Shown here: one piece after another, positions 20,731 through 29,979 of the stretch
Position numbering within the stretch: the stretch's first letter is position 1
Layout: each line of letters begins with the position of its first letter
Assembly (NCBI RefSeq): GCF_014192335.1
Contig: NZ_JACHXU010000011.1
Location: 1-64,000 of the forward strand
Source: Aporhodopirellula rubra
GTDB taxonomy: Bacteria > Planctomycetota > Planctomycetia > Pirellulales > Pirellulaceae
Direction: 5' to 3'
DNA length: 64,000 nt
Position numbers and translations under genes: made by a program
The notes under the pieces: generated by a model
What the model was told of the DNA's origin: nothing
What the model saw: the letters and a program-made list of their open reading frames with translations, nothing else
Databases searched by the model: none

Positions 20731-22364
20731 TGCGAAAACATGACGTGCCGCGTGAAAAGCGGATACGAATGCACATGGTGCTGATCGCGGTGTCGTTGGC
20801 GTTGGTGGCCGGACGGATTGCCGTGGTCGTTAACCCCGAGGGTGACAGCGCGTTCTTGAGCGCGAATGACCGCAGTCGTTGGGTTAGTGTCGCGGCGCTA
20901 GTAGAAAAGAACACCTTTGCGATCGATGATTTGATCACGATCCGGGGCGCGCGTGGGCATCGATTGTGGGATACGATCGACAAGGTTCGGCATGTCGGAG
21001 TCGACGGTCGGTTGCACTACTACAGCAGCAAACCGACGTTGTTGACGACGATGGTCGCGGGGGTGTACTGGGTCGTTCACCAGACCACGGGGCTGAGCAT
21101 GACGGAGCATCCGATCTATGTGCCGCGGTTGCTGTTGTTGATGATCAATTTGCCCGTGATGGCGTTGTTCTTGATCACGATGGTGATGAGTATCGAGTGG
21201 TCCAGCGCGTCCGATTTCGCAAAACGGATGGCGGTGACGGCGGGATGTTTCGGCACGATGCTGACCCCGTTCGCGATCTCGTTGAACAACCATTTGTTCG
21301 CTGCCGCGGCGACATCGTTGACGTTGTACATCTATCTGCACGCGAGCGAAAAGGTGCACGACTCGTTTGCGGGGCTGACTTATCGGCCGCGGTTTTGGCC
21401 ATGGGCGATCGCGGGGGGATCGGCGGCGTTCGCGGTCGCGTGTGAATTGCCCGCGCTGTCGATGTTTGTGCTGTGGGGGGCGTTGTTTGGGATTTTGATC
21501 CCCCGATCGATCCCTGGGTTTCTAATCGGAGCGGCCGTCGTTGCGGTTGGGATTTTTGGAACGAACCATTGGGCGCATCAGAGTTGGCGGACGCCGTACG
21601 CCCATCGTGGTGTGGGGGAGTCGGTCGAGGAGTTCGATTGGAACGCGGAGTCCGGTTCGGATGCCGTGGAGTCCCTCCGCGTGCGAGCGAGGGAGTTGAG
21701 CACGTTTGCGAAGGCGGAGTCGATCCAGATTCGAGCGTTGCAGGCGGGCGGTTACGAAATCATCGATGAGTCGTCTGAGAACGGTACGCTGCGTCAACGA
21801 CAGTGGAAGGTGCAGTCACAGGCGAACTCAAAATCGGCGTCTGCATGGGAAATCGCGAAATGGGACGATTGGTACGACTACCCCGGCAGTTATTGGCGGA
21901 CGGGAAAGCGGCGGGGCGTTGATCTCGGCGAGGCAAGCCGCGGGGTTTACGCGTTCAACGCGACCTTGGGGACCTACGGCATCTTCTCGTTGACTCCGAT
22001 CTGGTTGCTGATGCCGTTGGGGCTGATTTATAAGTGTTTTAATGGTCCGTTTGATCGTCGTTTGTTGGCGATTGCGATCTTGGTGGCGACGGTGGTTTGC
22101 TTTGCGTTTTACATCGCTCGACCGGAAATTGATCGAAATTACGGGGGTGTGAGCGTTTGTTTCCGCTGGATGCTGTGGTTTGCTCCGTTGTGGATCTACG
22201 CGATCATTCCTGAGCTGAACGAAATGAGCGAATCGCGGGGGGGCAGGTTCTTTGCGGTCGCCCTGTTGGTGGCGAGCGTTTTCTCGGTCTCGACGAGTTT
22301 GGATTCGCCGTGGCAAAGTCCATGGTTGTATCGGTTTGCGTCGTTTTTGGACTGGTTAAACTAG
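20730..22364 (+). CDS. Multi-spanning membrane protein, unknown (possible GT-C or transfer partner)
   Basis: The product is 544 residues with about ten hydrophobic helices (for example MVLIAVSLALVAGRIAVVV at the N-terminus, LLLLMINLPVMALFLITMVM, then four to five near the C-terminus). A soluble loop of ~130 residues (about 285-410) is rich in Glu, Ser and Trp. The acidic RSRWVSVAALVEKNTFAIDD segment after the first helix resembles the Asp-containing loop of GT-C glycosyltransferases, but I cannot identify the family. One-base overlap with the glycosyltransferase gene suggests the two act together in building a lipid-linked or surface sugar. Confidence 0.65.
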   Translation: MRKHDVPREKRIRMHMVLIAVSLALVAGRIAVVVNPEGDSAFLSANDRSRWVSVAALVEKNTFAIDDLITIRGARGHRLWDTIDKVRHVGVDGRLHYYSSKPTLLTTMVAGVYWVVHQTTGLSMTEHPIYVPRLLLLMINLPVMALFLITMVMSIEWSSASDFAKRMAVTAGCFGTMLTPFAISLNNHLFAAAATSLTLYIYLHASEKVHDSFAGLTYRPRFWPWAIAGGSAAFAVACELPALSMFVLWGALFGILIPRSIPGFLIGAAVVAVGIFGTNHWAHQSWRTPYAHRGVGESVEEFDWNAESGSDAVESLRVRARELSTFAKAESIQIRALQAGGYEIIDESSENGTLRQRQWKVQSQANSKSASAWEIAKWDDWYDYPGSYWRTGKRRGVDLGEASRGVYAFNATLGTYGIFSLTPIWLLMPLGLIYKCFNGPFDRRLLAIAILVATVVCFAFYIARPEIDRNYGGVSVCFRWMLWFAPLWIYAIIPELNEMSESRGGRFFAVALLVASVFSVSTSLDSPWQSPWLYRFASFLDWLN

Positions 22365-22495
22365 GAATTCAGCAGTTAGTATCGGGGCAGTCTGGATCAG
22401 GCAGCAGGGCCCCGATTTTCGGTGTGTTTTCTGTGGACGGTGCGCACCGTTTCGCCTGAAGGCAGGCGTAATTTCTCAAGGATGAGATCTCTCCG

Positions 22496-25400
22496 TTGAC
22501 GTCGTCGGTCCCCGATACGCAATCCGCTCGCCCACGCCGCAGCCGTCTTCAATCGATGGCGGTGTTGGTGATGGTATGCCTGGCGATTGTGTTCGTGGCG
22601 CGAACGATTGGCCCGCAGACTTTGGGCGAACAGGCCCGCCGAATGTTCGAGCGACAACTCGCCGAGCACTACACGCAGTGGGATGTGTCGATCGGGCGGG
22701 GAGTCTATCTGCCGGGTGTCGGATTTCAGTTTGAACGGATCGCGTTTGCGCCGTTGTCGGACGAACGCCCGCGGACGTCTCAGCAGTCGATCACCGGTGC
22801 GATCCTCTTGGGGTGGAATCGTTCCCCGGTCGTTGTGCTCGATAGCATGACGGTGATCGCGGATATCGACGCGAAGAAGCTGCTCGATAAACGCAGCCCC
22901 ATGACGACGCGGCAGGTCGTCATCGAGGGAGTCCACGCGGACATGCGATTGGAATCCGACGGTACGGTTTCGTTGAAGGGATTGTTGCCGTTGCCCAAGC
23001 TCGGCCCGGTCTGCCCTCGGATCGATCTACGCGATGTCATCTTGAATGTTGCGGTAGAGGAGAAACTGAGCAACGACGGATCGGCGGTGCGGGCGGGCGG
23101 TGTCGACGATGTGGTTGGAATGAGCGAACCGGAACGTCCGATACAGTTCCGGTGGTCAGAAATTGTGATCGAGAACTTGAGTGAGGTCGCTGCGGTCCGA
23201 GACGGCGAGCGGAAGTTCACAATCCAAGGCGACAGCGATTTGTGTGGGCGCTGCGAGGTGAACGTGTCGCAGGTTTTGCGGGACGAGGAGGTCATCCGTA
23301 CGGTTGCGTCGGCGAACGTCGCGTCGCTGCGGTTGAACAATTCGGTCGTCGACCGTTTTCGAACTTGGTTGCCGAAGGGGCCACCGGCCGGGGCGCAATT
23401 CGACGTGCTCGGTGACCTCAGCATCACGTTTGAAATGGGCGATGCCGGCGCGAGTCAGGTGCCAGCGGCAACGCAGAGCGTGTATGCCGCACCGGCAAGC
23501 CATCCGACCAATGGCGTGAATGCAATCCCGGGTGTGAATCGGGTGCCGAGTGTCAATGCAGTGAAAAACGGCGGGTTGTCGGGCGCGGGTTTGACGGGGG
23601 CTGCGAATCGTGGTGGGAACACGGGGACGTTCGATTACGTGATTGACTATGTCGTTCGCAATGGTCGGTATACGGACAGGCGGTTGCCGTCGCCGATCGA
23701 GGATTGCTCAGGGCGAGTTAAGATCACACCGACGAAGATCGAGTTGTTTCCGATGCAGGCGACATTGGGGCAGGCATTGGTGCGTGCCCAGGGAACGGCG
23801 GAGATGCAGGTGGCACTGAATGCACCGGAGCCGATTCGGTCCGCATCGGTTTACACCGCGAATTACTCAACACCCATCGGCCTGCCGGACGATGCGTTGA
23901 CGATTCCGATTTGTGATTCGAGCTTGGTCGCTCGTTTGTGGAATTGTGATATCACCGTCTCGGCTGAGAATCTTTATCTGAACGAGGGTTTTCGTCCGTT
24001 GATGCCGGAGAAGACGGCACTGTTGTTCGATCGCTTTCAACCTTCGGGTCAGATCGACTTTGTGACGCGGTGGTTTAACCCTCAACCTCTCGCCAAGAAA
24101 CCGTGGTCGGTCGAGGCGAATGTGAACTGCGAGGGTGTCGGTGTTCAGTTCGATAAGTTTCCGTATCCGGTTGAGAGTTTGACCGGGTTGATTCGGATAT
24201 CGAACGGACGAGTGGACTCGCGTCGGTTGACGGGCAATGCGGGCGGACGACCGATTCATTGTGAATTCAATGTGCCGATGAAGCTGCGGCCCGATGATCG
24301 TGTGTCGCCCGCGAAGTCGGTCGTCATCCGTTCCGACGGAGCGATCCCGATTGATAGTGCGTTGGTGTCGGCGCTGACACCTCGCGAATCGTCCGTGGCG
24401 GGTGATGGAACGACCGGGAGTGCTTCGACGGGTGAATCGAAATTGGAGTCGTTCATCCGTTCGCTGCATCCTCGCGGCGCGATTGAACTCGCGTCGGCAT
24501 CGATTCAAACCGATGCGGCTGGAGTGACGAGTCGGCAGTTTGATTTGCGAGTGATCGGCGGGACGCTTCGCTACGACCAATTTGCCTACCCGCTGTACAA
24601 CGTGGCCGGGCGGGTTCAGGTCAAAGACGACCTCGTGCGAATGATTGGTTTTACGGCTAACAACGCGGGCGCGGCGAAGATCGCGTGCGACGGTTTGTAT
24701 CAGATGTCGTCTGATCCGATGGCGACGGAATTGAACATGCGATTCCGTGTTGCGGACATTGCGATGGATCACTCGTTGAGGGTTTCGTTGCCGGAGTCGT
24801 CGCGTAATATCTGGGAGGCGTTGTCGCCGGCGGGGACGCTCGATCAGCTCGATGTGCAGATTCAGCGAACGGGGACGCGGCCGATCGTTCTTTCGCTTAA
24901 TGCGGCGCATCAAAGTGAGTTGCGTGCGAAGCCAAACATTTTGAGTATTCGGCCGAAGGCGGTTCCGTACCGACTCGATATCGTGAGCGGTAGCGTTGAT
25001 TACAGCGATGGGCAGGTGAAAATCACGAATTTGCGTGGCCGGCACGACGCGTCACGATTGATCGCCGACGGGGTTTGTCGGCCGGATTCGACGGGACGGT
25101 GGTTGTTAACGTTGGATCTGCATAGCGGGTGTCGGTTGATTCCCGATGAGGAGTTGATCGCTGCGTTGCCGGAGCAAATGAGTTGGGCGATGCGAGGGTT
25201 GGACCTGCGTGGGCCGCTGGGATTGCGGGGCGTGACGAATATTTTGCTGCCGGAATCTGAGTTAGATTCACCCGCGATTGACTGGGATCTCGCCCTGCAG
25301 TTGGAAGGCAATCGGATCGCGGACGTCGGTCCGGTCCATTCGCTTCGCGGTGAGATCATGATTCGCGGGGTCAAGGATGGTGAGCTGTTGCGGGCCGGTG

Positions 25401-26260
25401 GTGATCTCGCAATTGATTCGTTGCACGCGTATGGGTTTCAGGTGACGTCACTGCGAGGGCCGTTTTCGATTCTCGGGGATGAGTTGCGATTGGGGACGTT
25501 TTCCACTGGACTCGATCCGATCACGGGTGTGCCTCTGATTGGTACAGCGGAGTCTCGGCTCGGTGGCGCGGTCAACCCCGACAAGTCGGGACGGCAGGCT
25601 CCTATCGTTGGCCGGATGTTTGAAGGTCAGCTCAACGTTAGTGGGATCGTGGCGTTGTCGACGGGAGATTTTGACGTCGGCGCGTCGATGGAGAATGGGC
25701 AGCTCGCGACAATCCTGGCCGAGATGGGGCAGACGCGTTCGGGGATCACTGGACGGTTCGATATGAACTCACGGCTCGACGGACGGCTCGGCGACTCCGA
25801 TTTGCTGAAGGGATCGGGAACCGCGAGGGTCAGTGGCGCGAACATGTATGAGTTACCTCTGTTAGTGCAAGTGTTGAATTTGTTGCGGATCACACCGACC
25901 GAAGACGTTGCGTTCACCGACGGCGAGACCGAGTTTGCGATCTTTGGTGAGGACATCAATTTTAATCGTCTGTCGATGTGGGGCGATCTGGTCGCGCTCG
26001 ATGGCAGTGGCACGCTGTCTCGGCTCGAGCATCTGGACCTTTCGTTTAATACGAAAGTGAGCCCTCAGAACTTGTTCAGCAAAGTGATCAGCCCTTTGCG
26101 GGATAATAGCTATACGTTTTGGACGATTGAGGTCGATGGGCCTTTGTCGGCACCGACGATCCAGCGGCATGCACTCGGCGGCGTTAGTCAGACGCTGGAG
26201 TCGTGGTTCCCTGGAATGGTGCGATCGACGACTGCGGACACGTCAGCAGTAAATCGGTAA
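22496..26260 (+). CDS. Giant AsmA/TamB-like envelope protein
   Basis: The product is 1254 residues. An N-terminal membrane anchor (SMAVLVMVCLAIVFVARTIG, about residues 20-40) is followed by >1100 residues of beta-rich sequence with alternating hydrophobic and polar residues and repeated short hairpins. The end resembles AsmA-type C-terminal domains: GQLNVSGIVALSTGDFDV, RFDMNSRLDGRLGDSDLLKG, GSGTARVSGANMYELPLL. AsmA-like proteins are long periplasmic bridges for lipids between membranes. The start is uncertain: the frame opens at TTG 22496; an in-frame ATG at 22556 would begin at the anchor itself. A stretch of ~70 residues (about 325-390) rich in Asn, Gly and Ala looks like a linker. Confidence 0.65.
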   Translation: MTSSVPDTQSARPRRSRLQSMAVLVMVCLAIVFVARTIGPQTLGEQARRMFERQLAEHYTQWDVSIGRGVYLPGVGFQFERIAFAPLSDERPRTSQQSITGAILLGWNRSPVVVLDSMTVIADIDAKKLLDKRSPMTTRQVVIEGVHADMRLESDGTVSLKGLLPLPKLGPVCPRIDLRDVILNVAVEEKLSNDGSAVRAGGVDDVVGMSEPERPIQFRWSEIVIENLSEVAAVRDGERKFTIQGDSDLCGRCEVNVSQVLRDEEVIRTVASANVASLRLNNSVVDRFRTWLPKGPPAGAQFDVLGDLSITFEMGDAGASQVPAATQSVYAAPASHPTNGVNAIPGVNRVPSVNAVKNGGLSGAGLTGAANRGGNTGTFDYVIDYVVRNGRYTDRRLPSPIEDCSGRVKITPTKIELFPMQATLGQALVRAQGTAEMQVALNAPEPIRSASVYTANYSTPIGLPDDALTIPICDSSLVARLWNCDITVSAENLYLNEGFRPLMPEKTALLFDRFQPSGQIDFVTRWFNPQPLAKKPWSVEANVNCEGVGVQFDKFPYPVESLTGLIRISNGRVDSRRLTGNAGGRPIHCEFNVPMKLRPDDRVSPAKSVVIRSDGAIPIDSALVSALTPRESSVAGDGTTGSASTGESKLESFIRSLHPRGAIELASASIQTDAAGVTSRQFDLRVIGGTLRYDQFAYPLYNVAGRVQVKDDLVRMIGFTANNAGAAKIACDGLYQMSSDPMATELNMRFRVADIAMDHSLRVSLPESSRNIWEALSPAGTLDQLDVQIQRTGTRPIVLSLNAAHQSELRAKPNILSIRPKAVPYRLDIVSGSVDYSDGQVKITNLRGRHDASRLIADGVCRPDSTGRWLLTLDLHSGCRLIPDEELIAALPEQMSWAMRGLDLRGPLGLRGVTNILLPESELDSPAIDWDLALQLEGNRIADVGPVHSLRGEIMIRGVKDGELLRAGGDLAIDSLHAYGFQVTSLRGPFSILGDELRLGTFSTGLDPITGVPLIGTAESRLGGAVNPDKSGRQAPIVGRMFEGQLNVSGIVALSTGDFDVGASMENGQLATILAEMGQTRSGITGRFDMNSRLDGRLGDSDLLKGSGTARVSGANMYELPLLVQVLNLLRITPTEDVAFTDGETEFAIFGEDINFNRLSMWGDLVALDGSGTLSRLEHLDLSFNTKVSPQNLFSKVISPLRDNSYTFWTIEVDGPLSAPTIQRHALGGVSQTLESWFPGMVRSTTADTSAVNR

Positions 26261-26329
26261 GCCGCTAGAGTGTTTCATGAAATCGTGAGCGGGCATGTCA
26301 GGGTAAGAAATGCTCGCGTCGTTCGCCGC

Positions 26330-27790
26330 TCAGACCATTCGCATGCGTTTCCATGAGCCTTGCAGGTAGCGGGCGGACATGGCGGCGGCGAGTGAAATCA
26401 CCCAACCCGTTAGGATCATCCACCACCATCGCAGCGTTCCGGAGACGGAATCTGACATCGTGGTTGGGGTGGTTGCAGTGGTCGGGGTTGCTAAATCGTC
26501 GGTGCCCCACAACGCGGGTTCCCATGTCGGTTCGAACACGATGCCGATCGTTAACGCGACAACCGAGACACTGAGTCCCGCGATGAGAACGAACCAAGTG
26601 TCGCCGGCGCCGCGAAGTGCACCGGCGAGGATGAGTTGGGTCGCGTCCAGCAGTACGTAGATCGCGACGAAGCCGAGCAATCCTTCAGCGGTTTTGAGTG
26701 CGAGTGCGGCGTCACCGGGGATCGTGGATTCGGATTGGTTCAAGGCGTAGAGCGAGATCAGCGTTTCGGCTCCGAACCAGTACGCGAGTGCCCACGCGGC
26801 GGAGTAGGCCCACGCGATCGTTAGTGCGGCGCGTACGCACCGGATGGCTGGTTCGTGTCCGCTGCGTACGAGATGTTGTCCGACCAAGACGGACGCGGCA
26901 ATCGACATACCGACCAACGGGATGAATGCGATCATGTTGAAATTGATCGCCATCGTGGTCGCTTGCAAGGGAACGTCGCCGAGTCGTCCGATCATCAAGA
27001 CGATGACGGAGAACGCGCCCGCTTCGGTGACGTACATCAGTCCGGCGGGGAATCCGAAGTAGGCGAGTCGCCACATCATTCGGCGATCGAAGCAGAGTCC
27101 GCGAATGATGCCGTAGGAGTTTCGGAACTGCGGTTTCAAAAGGATCGCGGCATAGCAGACGGCTTTGAACCAGAACGAAATGACGCTCGCGATCCCCGCG
27201 CCGGCGATCCCTAGTTCCAAAACGACATCCCCGTCGCCTCCCCACCAACCGGGATCGATACCGAAGATGAGCAGGTAGTCGAGCAACAAGTTCAGTACAC
27301 CGGAGACGACGCTGACGATCGCTATCGTTCGGGTGCGATGCGTGCCGCTGAAGAAACCCGAGAGCGCTGTTTGAAGGACTTCGCCGGCACCGCCCCACAT
27401 CAATATTTGGAAGTACACCGTTTGCAACGGGATCAACGTGGGGGCTTGGTCAGTCCACTTGAACAGTGGTTCGGCGAAGTATGCCAGGGTGAGAAAGAGC
27501 GGCATTGTCGCCAACGAGAACCATACCGATTGCCAGAGCATGCGGCCGATCCGGTTGGGACGGCCCGCACCGACGTACTGGCTCGCGATCGCGCCGGTCA
27601 TCGACGCGATTCCGACGAATATGCAGATGCTGACCCAGAACAGGTTTCCGGCCGCCATCGCGGCGCCCATTTCGGCCGGTTCGTGTTGAAACAGCAGCGT
27701 GCGGTCGGCAAAGAGTACGAGCGAGAACATGCCCGTGCTGATCATCAACGGGACCGCGATGCGGAGCACCTCGGCGTAAGCGGATCGCAT
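26330..27790 (-). CDS. MATE-family efflux transporter
   Basis: The product is 486 residues with 12 predicted membrane helices in two similar halves, starting MRSAYAEVLRIAVPLMISTG; the Pro after the first helix begins and the GAIASQYVGAGRPNRIGR loop are typical MATE features, the second half repeating MSIAASVLVGQHLVRSGHEP. MATE proteins export drugs or metabolites using Na+ or H+ gradients. A hydrophilic segment of ~40 residues (about 425-465) near the C-terminus, with a Thr repeat (TPTTATTPTT), is an addition. It is convergent with the AsmA-like gene. The nusB gene ends six bases upstream of its start, so the two may share a transcript. Confidence 0.85.
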   Translation of the reverse strand: MRSAYAEVLRIAVPLMISTGMFSLVLFADRTLLFQHEPAEMGAAMAAGNLFWVSICIFVGIASMTGAIASQYVGAGRPNRIGRMLWQSVWFSLATMPLFLTLAYFAEPLFKWTDQAPTLIPLQTVYFQILMWGGAGEVLQTALSGFFSGTHRTRTIAIVSVVSGVLNLLLDYLLIFGIDPGWWGGDGDVVLELGIAGAGIASVISFWFKAVCYAAILLKPQFRNSYGIIRGLCFDRRMMWRLAYFGFPAGLMYVTEAGAFSVIVLMIGRLGDVPLQATTMAINFNMIAFIPLVGMSIAASVLVGQHLVRSGHEPAIRCVRAALTIAWAYSAAWALAYWFGAETLISLYALNQSESTIPGDAALALKTAEGLLGFVAIYVLLDATQLILAGALRGAGDTWFVLIAGLSVSVVALTIGIVFEPTWEPALWGTDDLATPTTATTPTTMSDSVSGTLRWWWMILTGWVISLAAAMSARYLQGSWKRMRMV

Positions 27791-27795
27791 GGGGG

Positions 27796-28227
27796 CTATT
27801 CCGAGGCGACGGTGCTTTTTTCCGCAGCGGATTTCTTGAAGAGGCGATCGAGAACGCCGTTAATGAACCGGGGGCTGTTCTCGCCGCCGTACCGACGTGC
27901 GAGCGTCAACGCTTCGGAAATCGCGACTTGGCCAGGCGTTTGCGAATACAGGATTTCGTACGCGCCGAGACGGAGGACGTTTCGGTCGGTGACTGGCATC
28001 CGGCTGAGAGCCCAGTTGGTCGACAGCCGTTTCAGTTCGCGATCAATCTCGTCGCGATGGGACAACGTTCCTTCGAGCAGTTCGGTGGCGAAGGTTGTGA
28101 GCAGATTGCGGCCCTGCAATCGTGACCGAATGAAACGGCGCGTTGCAGCCGGGTCGCGCCAATCGTTTAGATCGGCTTCGTAGAGAAGTTGGAGGACAAT
28201 TTCGCGTGCTCGTCGTCGTGTAGCCAT
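27796..28227 (-). CDS. nusB: Transcription antitermination factor NusB
   Basis: The product is 143 residues starting [20 protein letters not shown]. NusB hallmarks: Arg-rich N-terminus with [13 protein letters not shown], and [46 protein letters not shown]. NusB binds boxA RNA with NusE (S10) in rRNA antitermination. The ATG at 28227 is preferred over one four codons earlier because family members start at this point. The ~175 bases upstream to the queD stop hold no gene. Confidence 0.92.
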   Translation of the reverse strand: MATRRRAREIVLQLLYEADLNDWRDPAATRRFIRSRLQGRNLLTTFATELLEGTLSHRDEIDRELKRLSTNWALSRMPVTDRNVLRLGAYEILYSQTPGQVAISEALTLARRYGGENSPRFINGVLDRLFKKSAAEKSTVASE

Positions 28228-28404
28228 GCGTGATAACATGCCCCACGAAGATAGAGGATGTCAACGGGACGAATTCGAGGTGCGTGGCGAAGCCGGAAAT
28301 GTCCGTGTTGCCCGGTGAAATTGATGAGGACATCCGTCCAGTTGGGGGAAGTGGCAATTGGCTGGTGCCTGGTATTCCTTTTCGGGGCGATTGGGGGCGG
28401 GTTT

Positions 28405-28815
28405 TTAGAGCGTGACTTCGGCGTAGGTTTCTTCGCTTTCCCACAGTCTGATTTTGAACGCGCTGGCGCCGGTTTCGCCGAGGATTTTTGGGCAGACAAC
28501 GTGTAGGAAATGCTTGGCCATGTTTTCCGCTGTCGGGTTGCTGTCGAGTTCGTAGATGCGGTGCGGTTCGGAGCTGCGGATCGCATCGAGACCGTTTTGG
28601 TCTTTCTCCCATAACACAAAAGTGTGATCCCAGTTCTCGTCAATCCACGTCTTGCATCTCGTTTTGAGTTGCTTGAAATCGAGAATGCGGCCGATCGCGT
28701 CCTGTTCTTGGCCGGTCACGTAGACTTCGAGCACGTAGTTGTGGCCATGAAGATTTTGGCACTTTCCTTCATGGCCCACCAAGCGGTGGCCGGCGCAGAA
28801 AGTGAAACGGCGCAT
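28405..28815 (-). CDS. queD: 6-carboxytetrahydropterin synthase
   Basis: The product is 136 residues. Zinc ligands His10, His23 and His25 (CAGHRL and NLHGHNY), catalytic Cys19, DFKQLK and ENWDHTF, PTAENMAKHF and a final WESEETYAEV with the pterin-binding Glu: the PTPS/QueD family. QueD makes 6-carboxytetrahydropterin from dihydroneopterin triphosphate in queuosine synthesis. queG, a later step in the same pathway, is at 57185. The ATG at 28815 is chosen; a GTG five codons earlier is possible. Confidence 0.9.
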   Translation of the reverse strand: MRRFTFCAGHRLVGHEGKCQNLHGHNYVLEVYVTGQEQDAIGRILDFKQLKTRCKTWIDENWDHTFVLWEKDQNGLDAIRSSEPHRIYELDSNPTAENMAKHFLHVVCPKILGETGASAFKIRLWESEETYAEVTL

Positions 28816-29037
28816 GATTGAAATCGACACAGATGTGGCTCTCGGATCGAAGCAGTCGGAGGAGGGTGAGGACGTTCGCGATCATTCGAATCGCAGATCA
28901 TTGATACGTTGCATCAATGATAGCGGTGTTCCGAAATCTCGCACTCCCCAGGGTAGCGGCGCGGTGCCGTATGGGAAGTCATCAACGCGGGGGCTCGACG
29001 CAAGTAAACCGGTGGCGGCATTGCGAGTCGAGGTGGG

Positions 29038-29841
29038 CTACCGGGTTTTTGCCACGGTGCTGTCGTGTTCGCGGCGGCGTTCGGCGTGGCGATAGGATAC
29101 GAACCGATGCACGGGGCCACGCGGTTGGTATTCGTCGGAGGCTTCTGAACCGACCCGGCCTGCCATCTGCAATTGGCCGGCGATCAAGTTGACCGATTCA
29201 ATGACGAGAGGTTTGATGACGAAGCGTGGGTCTTCCTGGGGAATTTCGACCAGGGCGATGGGGCCCGTTTCGGTGAAGTCCCAGCGGATGTCGAGATCGC
29301 CCATCGCGGCCTCTTTGCTGATCTTGCGAACGAAGGGTTCGAGTGGCAGCGGCAGTGCACCCGCCTTGAGGTCGGATAACGCGATCGCGAGCAGGTTGGG
29401 TTCCTCGGTCATCTCGACGCTCAGCCGGCAGGACACGACCGTGTCCCAACGTTTCGAGGTGTAGCGAGCGGCCGCAAAAAGTTGGCCGTTCTCGAGTGCG
29501 ATTGCGGGATCGGAGACGCCGTGGGCGAACAAGCGTCCGAATCGCTCGGGGAGTTCGCTCTGCAACCAAGCGTTGATTTCTTCTTCGGAAAAGGACGTTT
29601 TCCAGAACCGTCCCTGTTGAGTTTGACGCCGGACTTCTTCGACGTCGTGTTCGAGTTGGTTCCTGGCGATCTCCGCGATTGGGCCCGATTGGTTTCGGGC
29701 TCGGCTGTAGAATTCGGGGACCTGTCGAGATTGTGAAACCGCCCACCAACTGGCACCGGAAAAGAGAAGTACGCAAACGGAGACGATCCCCAAAGTGATA
29801 CGTACCCACCGATTCGTGAATGCATTTTTGAAGCGGCTCAT
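29038..29841 (-). CDS. Membrane-anchored protein, unknown
   Basis: The product is 267 residues starting MSRFKNAFTNRWVRITLGIV with GTGGAG five bases before the ATG. One N-terminal membrane helix (about 14-38) places the rest outside the cytoplasm. The soluble part has ARNQLEHDVEEVRRQTQQG, FSEEEINAWLQSELPE and a beta-rich tail (GDLDIRWDF, PIALVEIP) and ends in a basic segment. Conserved FSEEEINAWL and RWDTVVSCRLSVEMTEEPN recall planctomycete proteins I cannot name. The ~220 bases to queD hold no gene. Confidence 0.65.
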   Translation of the reverse strand: MSRFKNAFTNRWVRITLGIVSVCVLLFSGASWWAVSQSRQVPEFYSRARNQSGPIAEIARNQLEHDVEEVRRQTQQGRFWKTSFSEEEINAWLQSELPERFGRLFAHGVSDPAIALENGQLFAAARYTSKRWDTVVSCRLSVEMTEEPNLLAIALSDLKAGALPLPLEPFVRKISKEAAMGDLDIRWDFTETGPIALVEIPQEDPRFVIKPLVIESVNLIAGQLQMAGRVGSEASDEYQPRGPVHRFVSYRHAERRREHDSTVAKTR

Positions 29842-29979
29842 CAGATCTCCACTGAAGGATGACGGCAGATTGAGGCGAGGCGCTGGAGTTTCACCAAGCC
29901 GGGTAATATTGGAAGCGGTATTTGCGCTCAAAACAACCGAAAGTCGTGCCGTGGCGGAGTCGAATCTTCTGAAATTTGG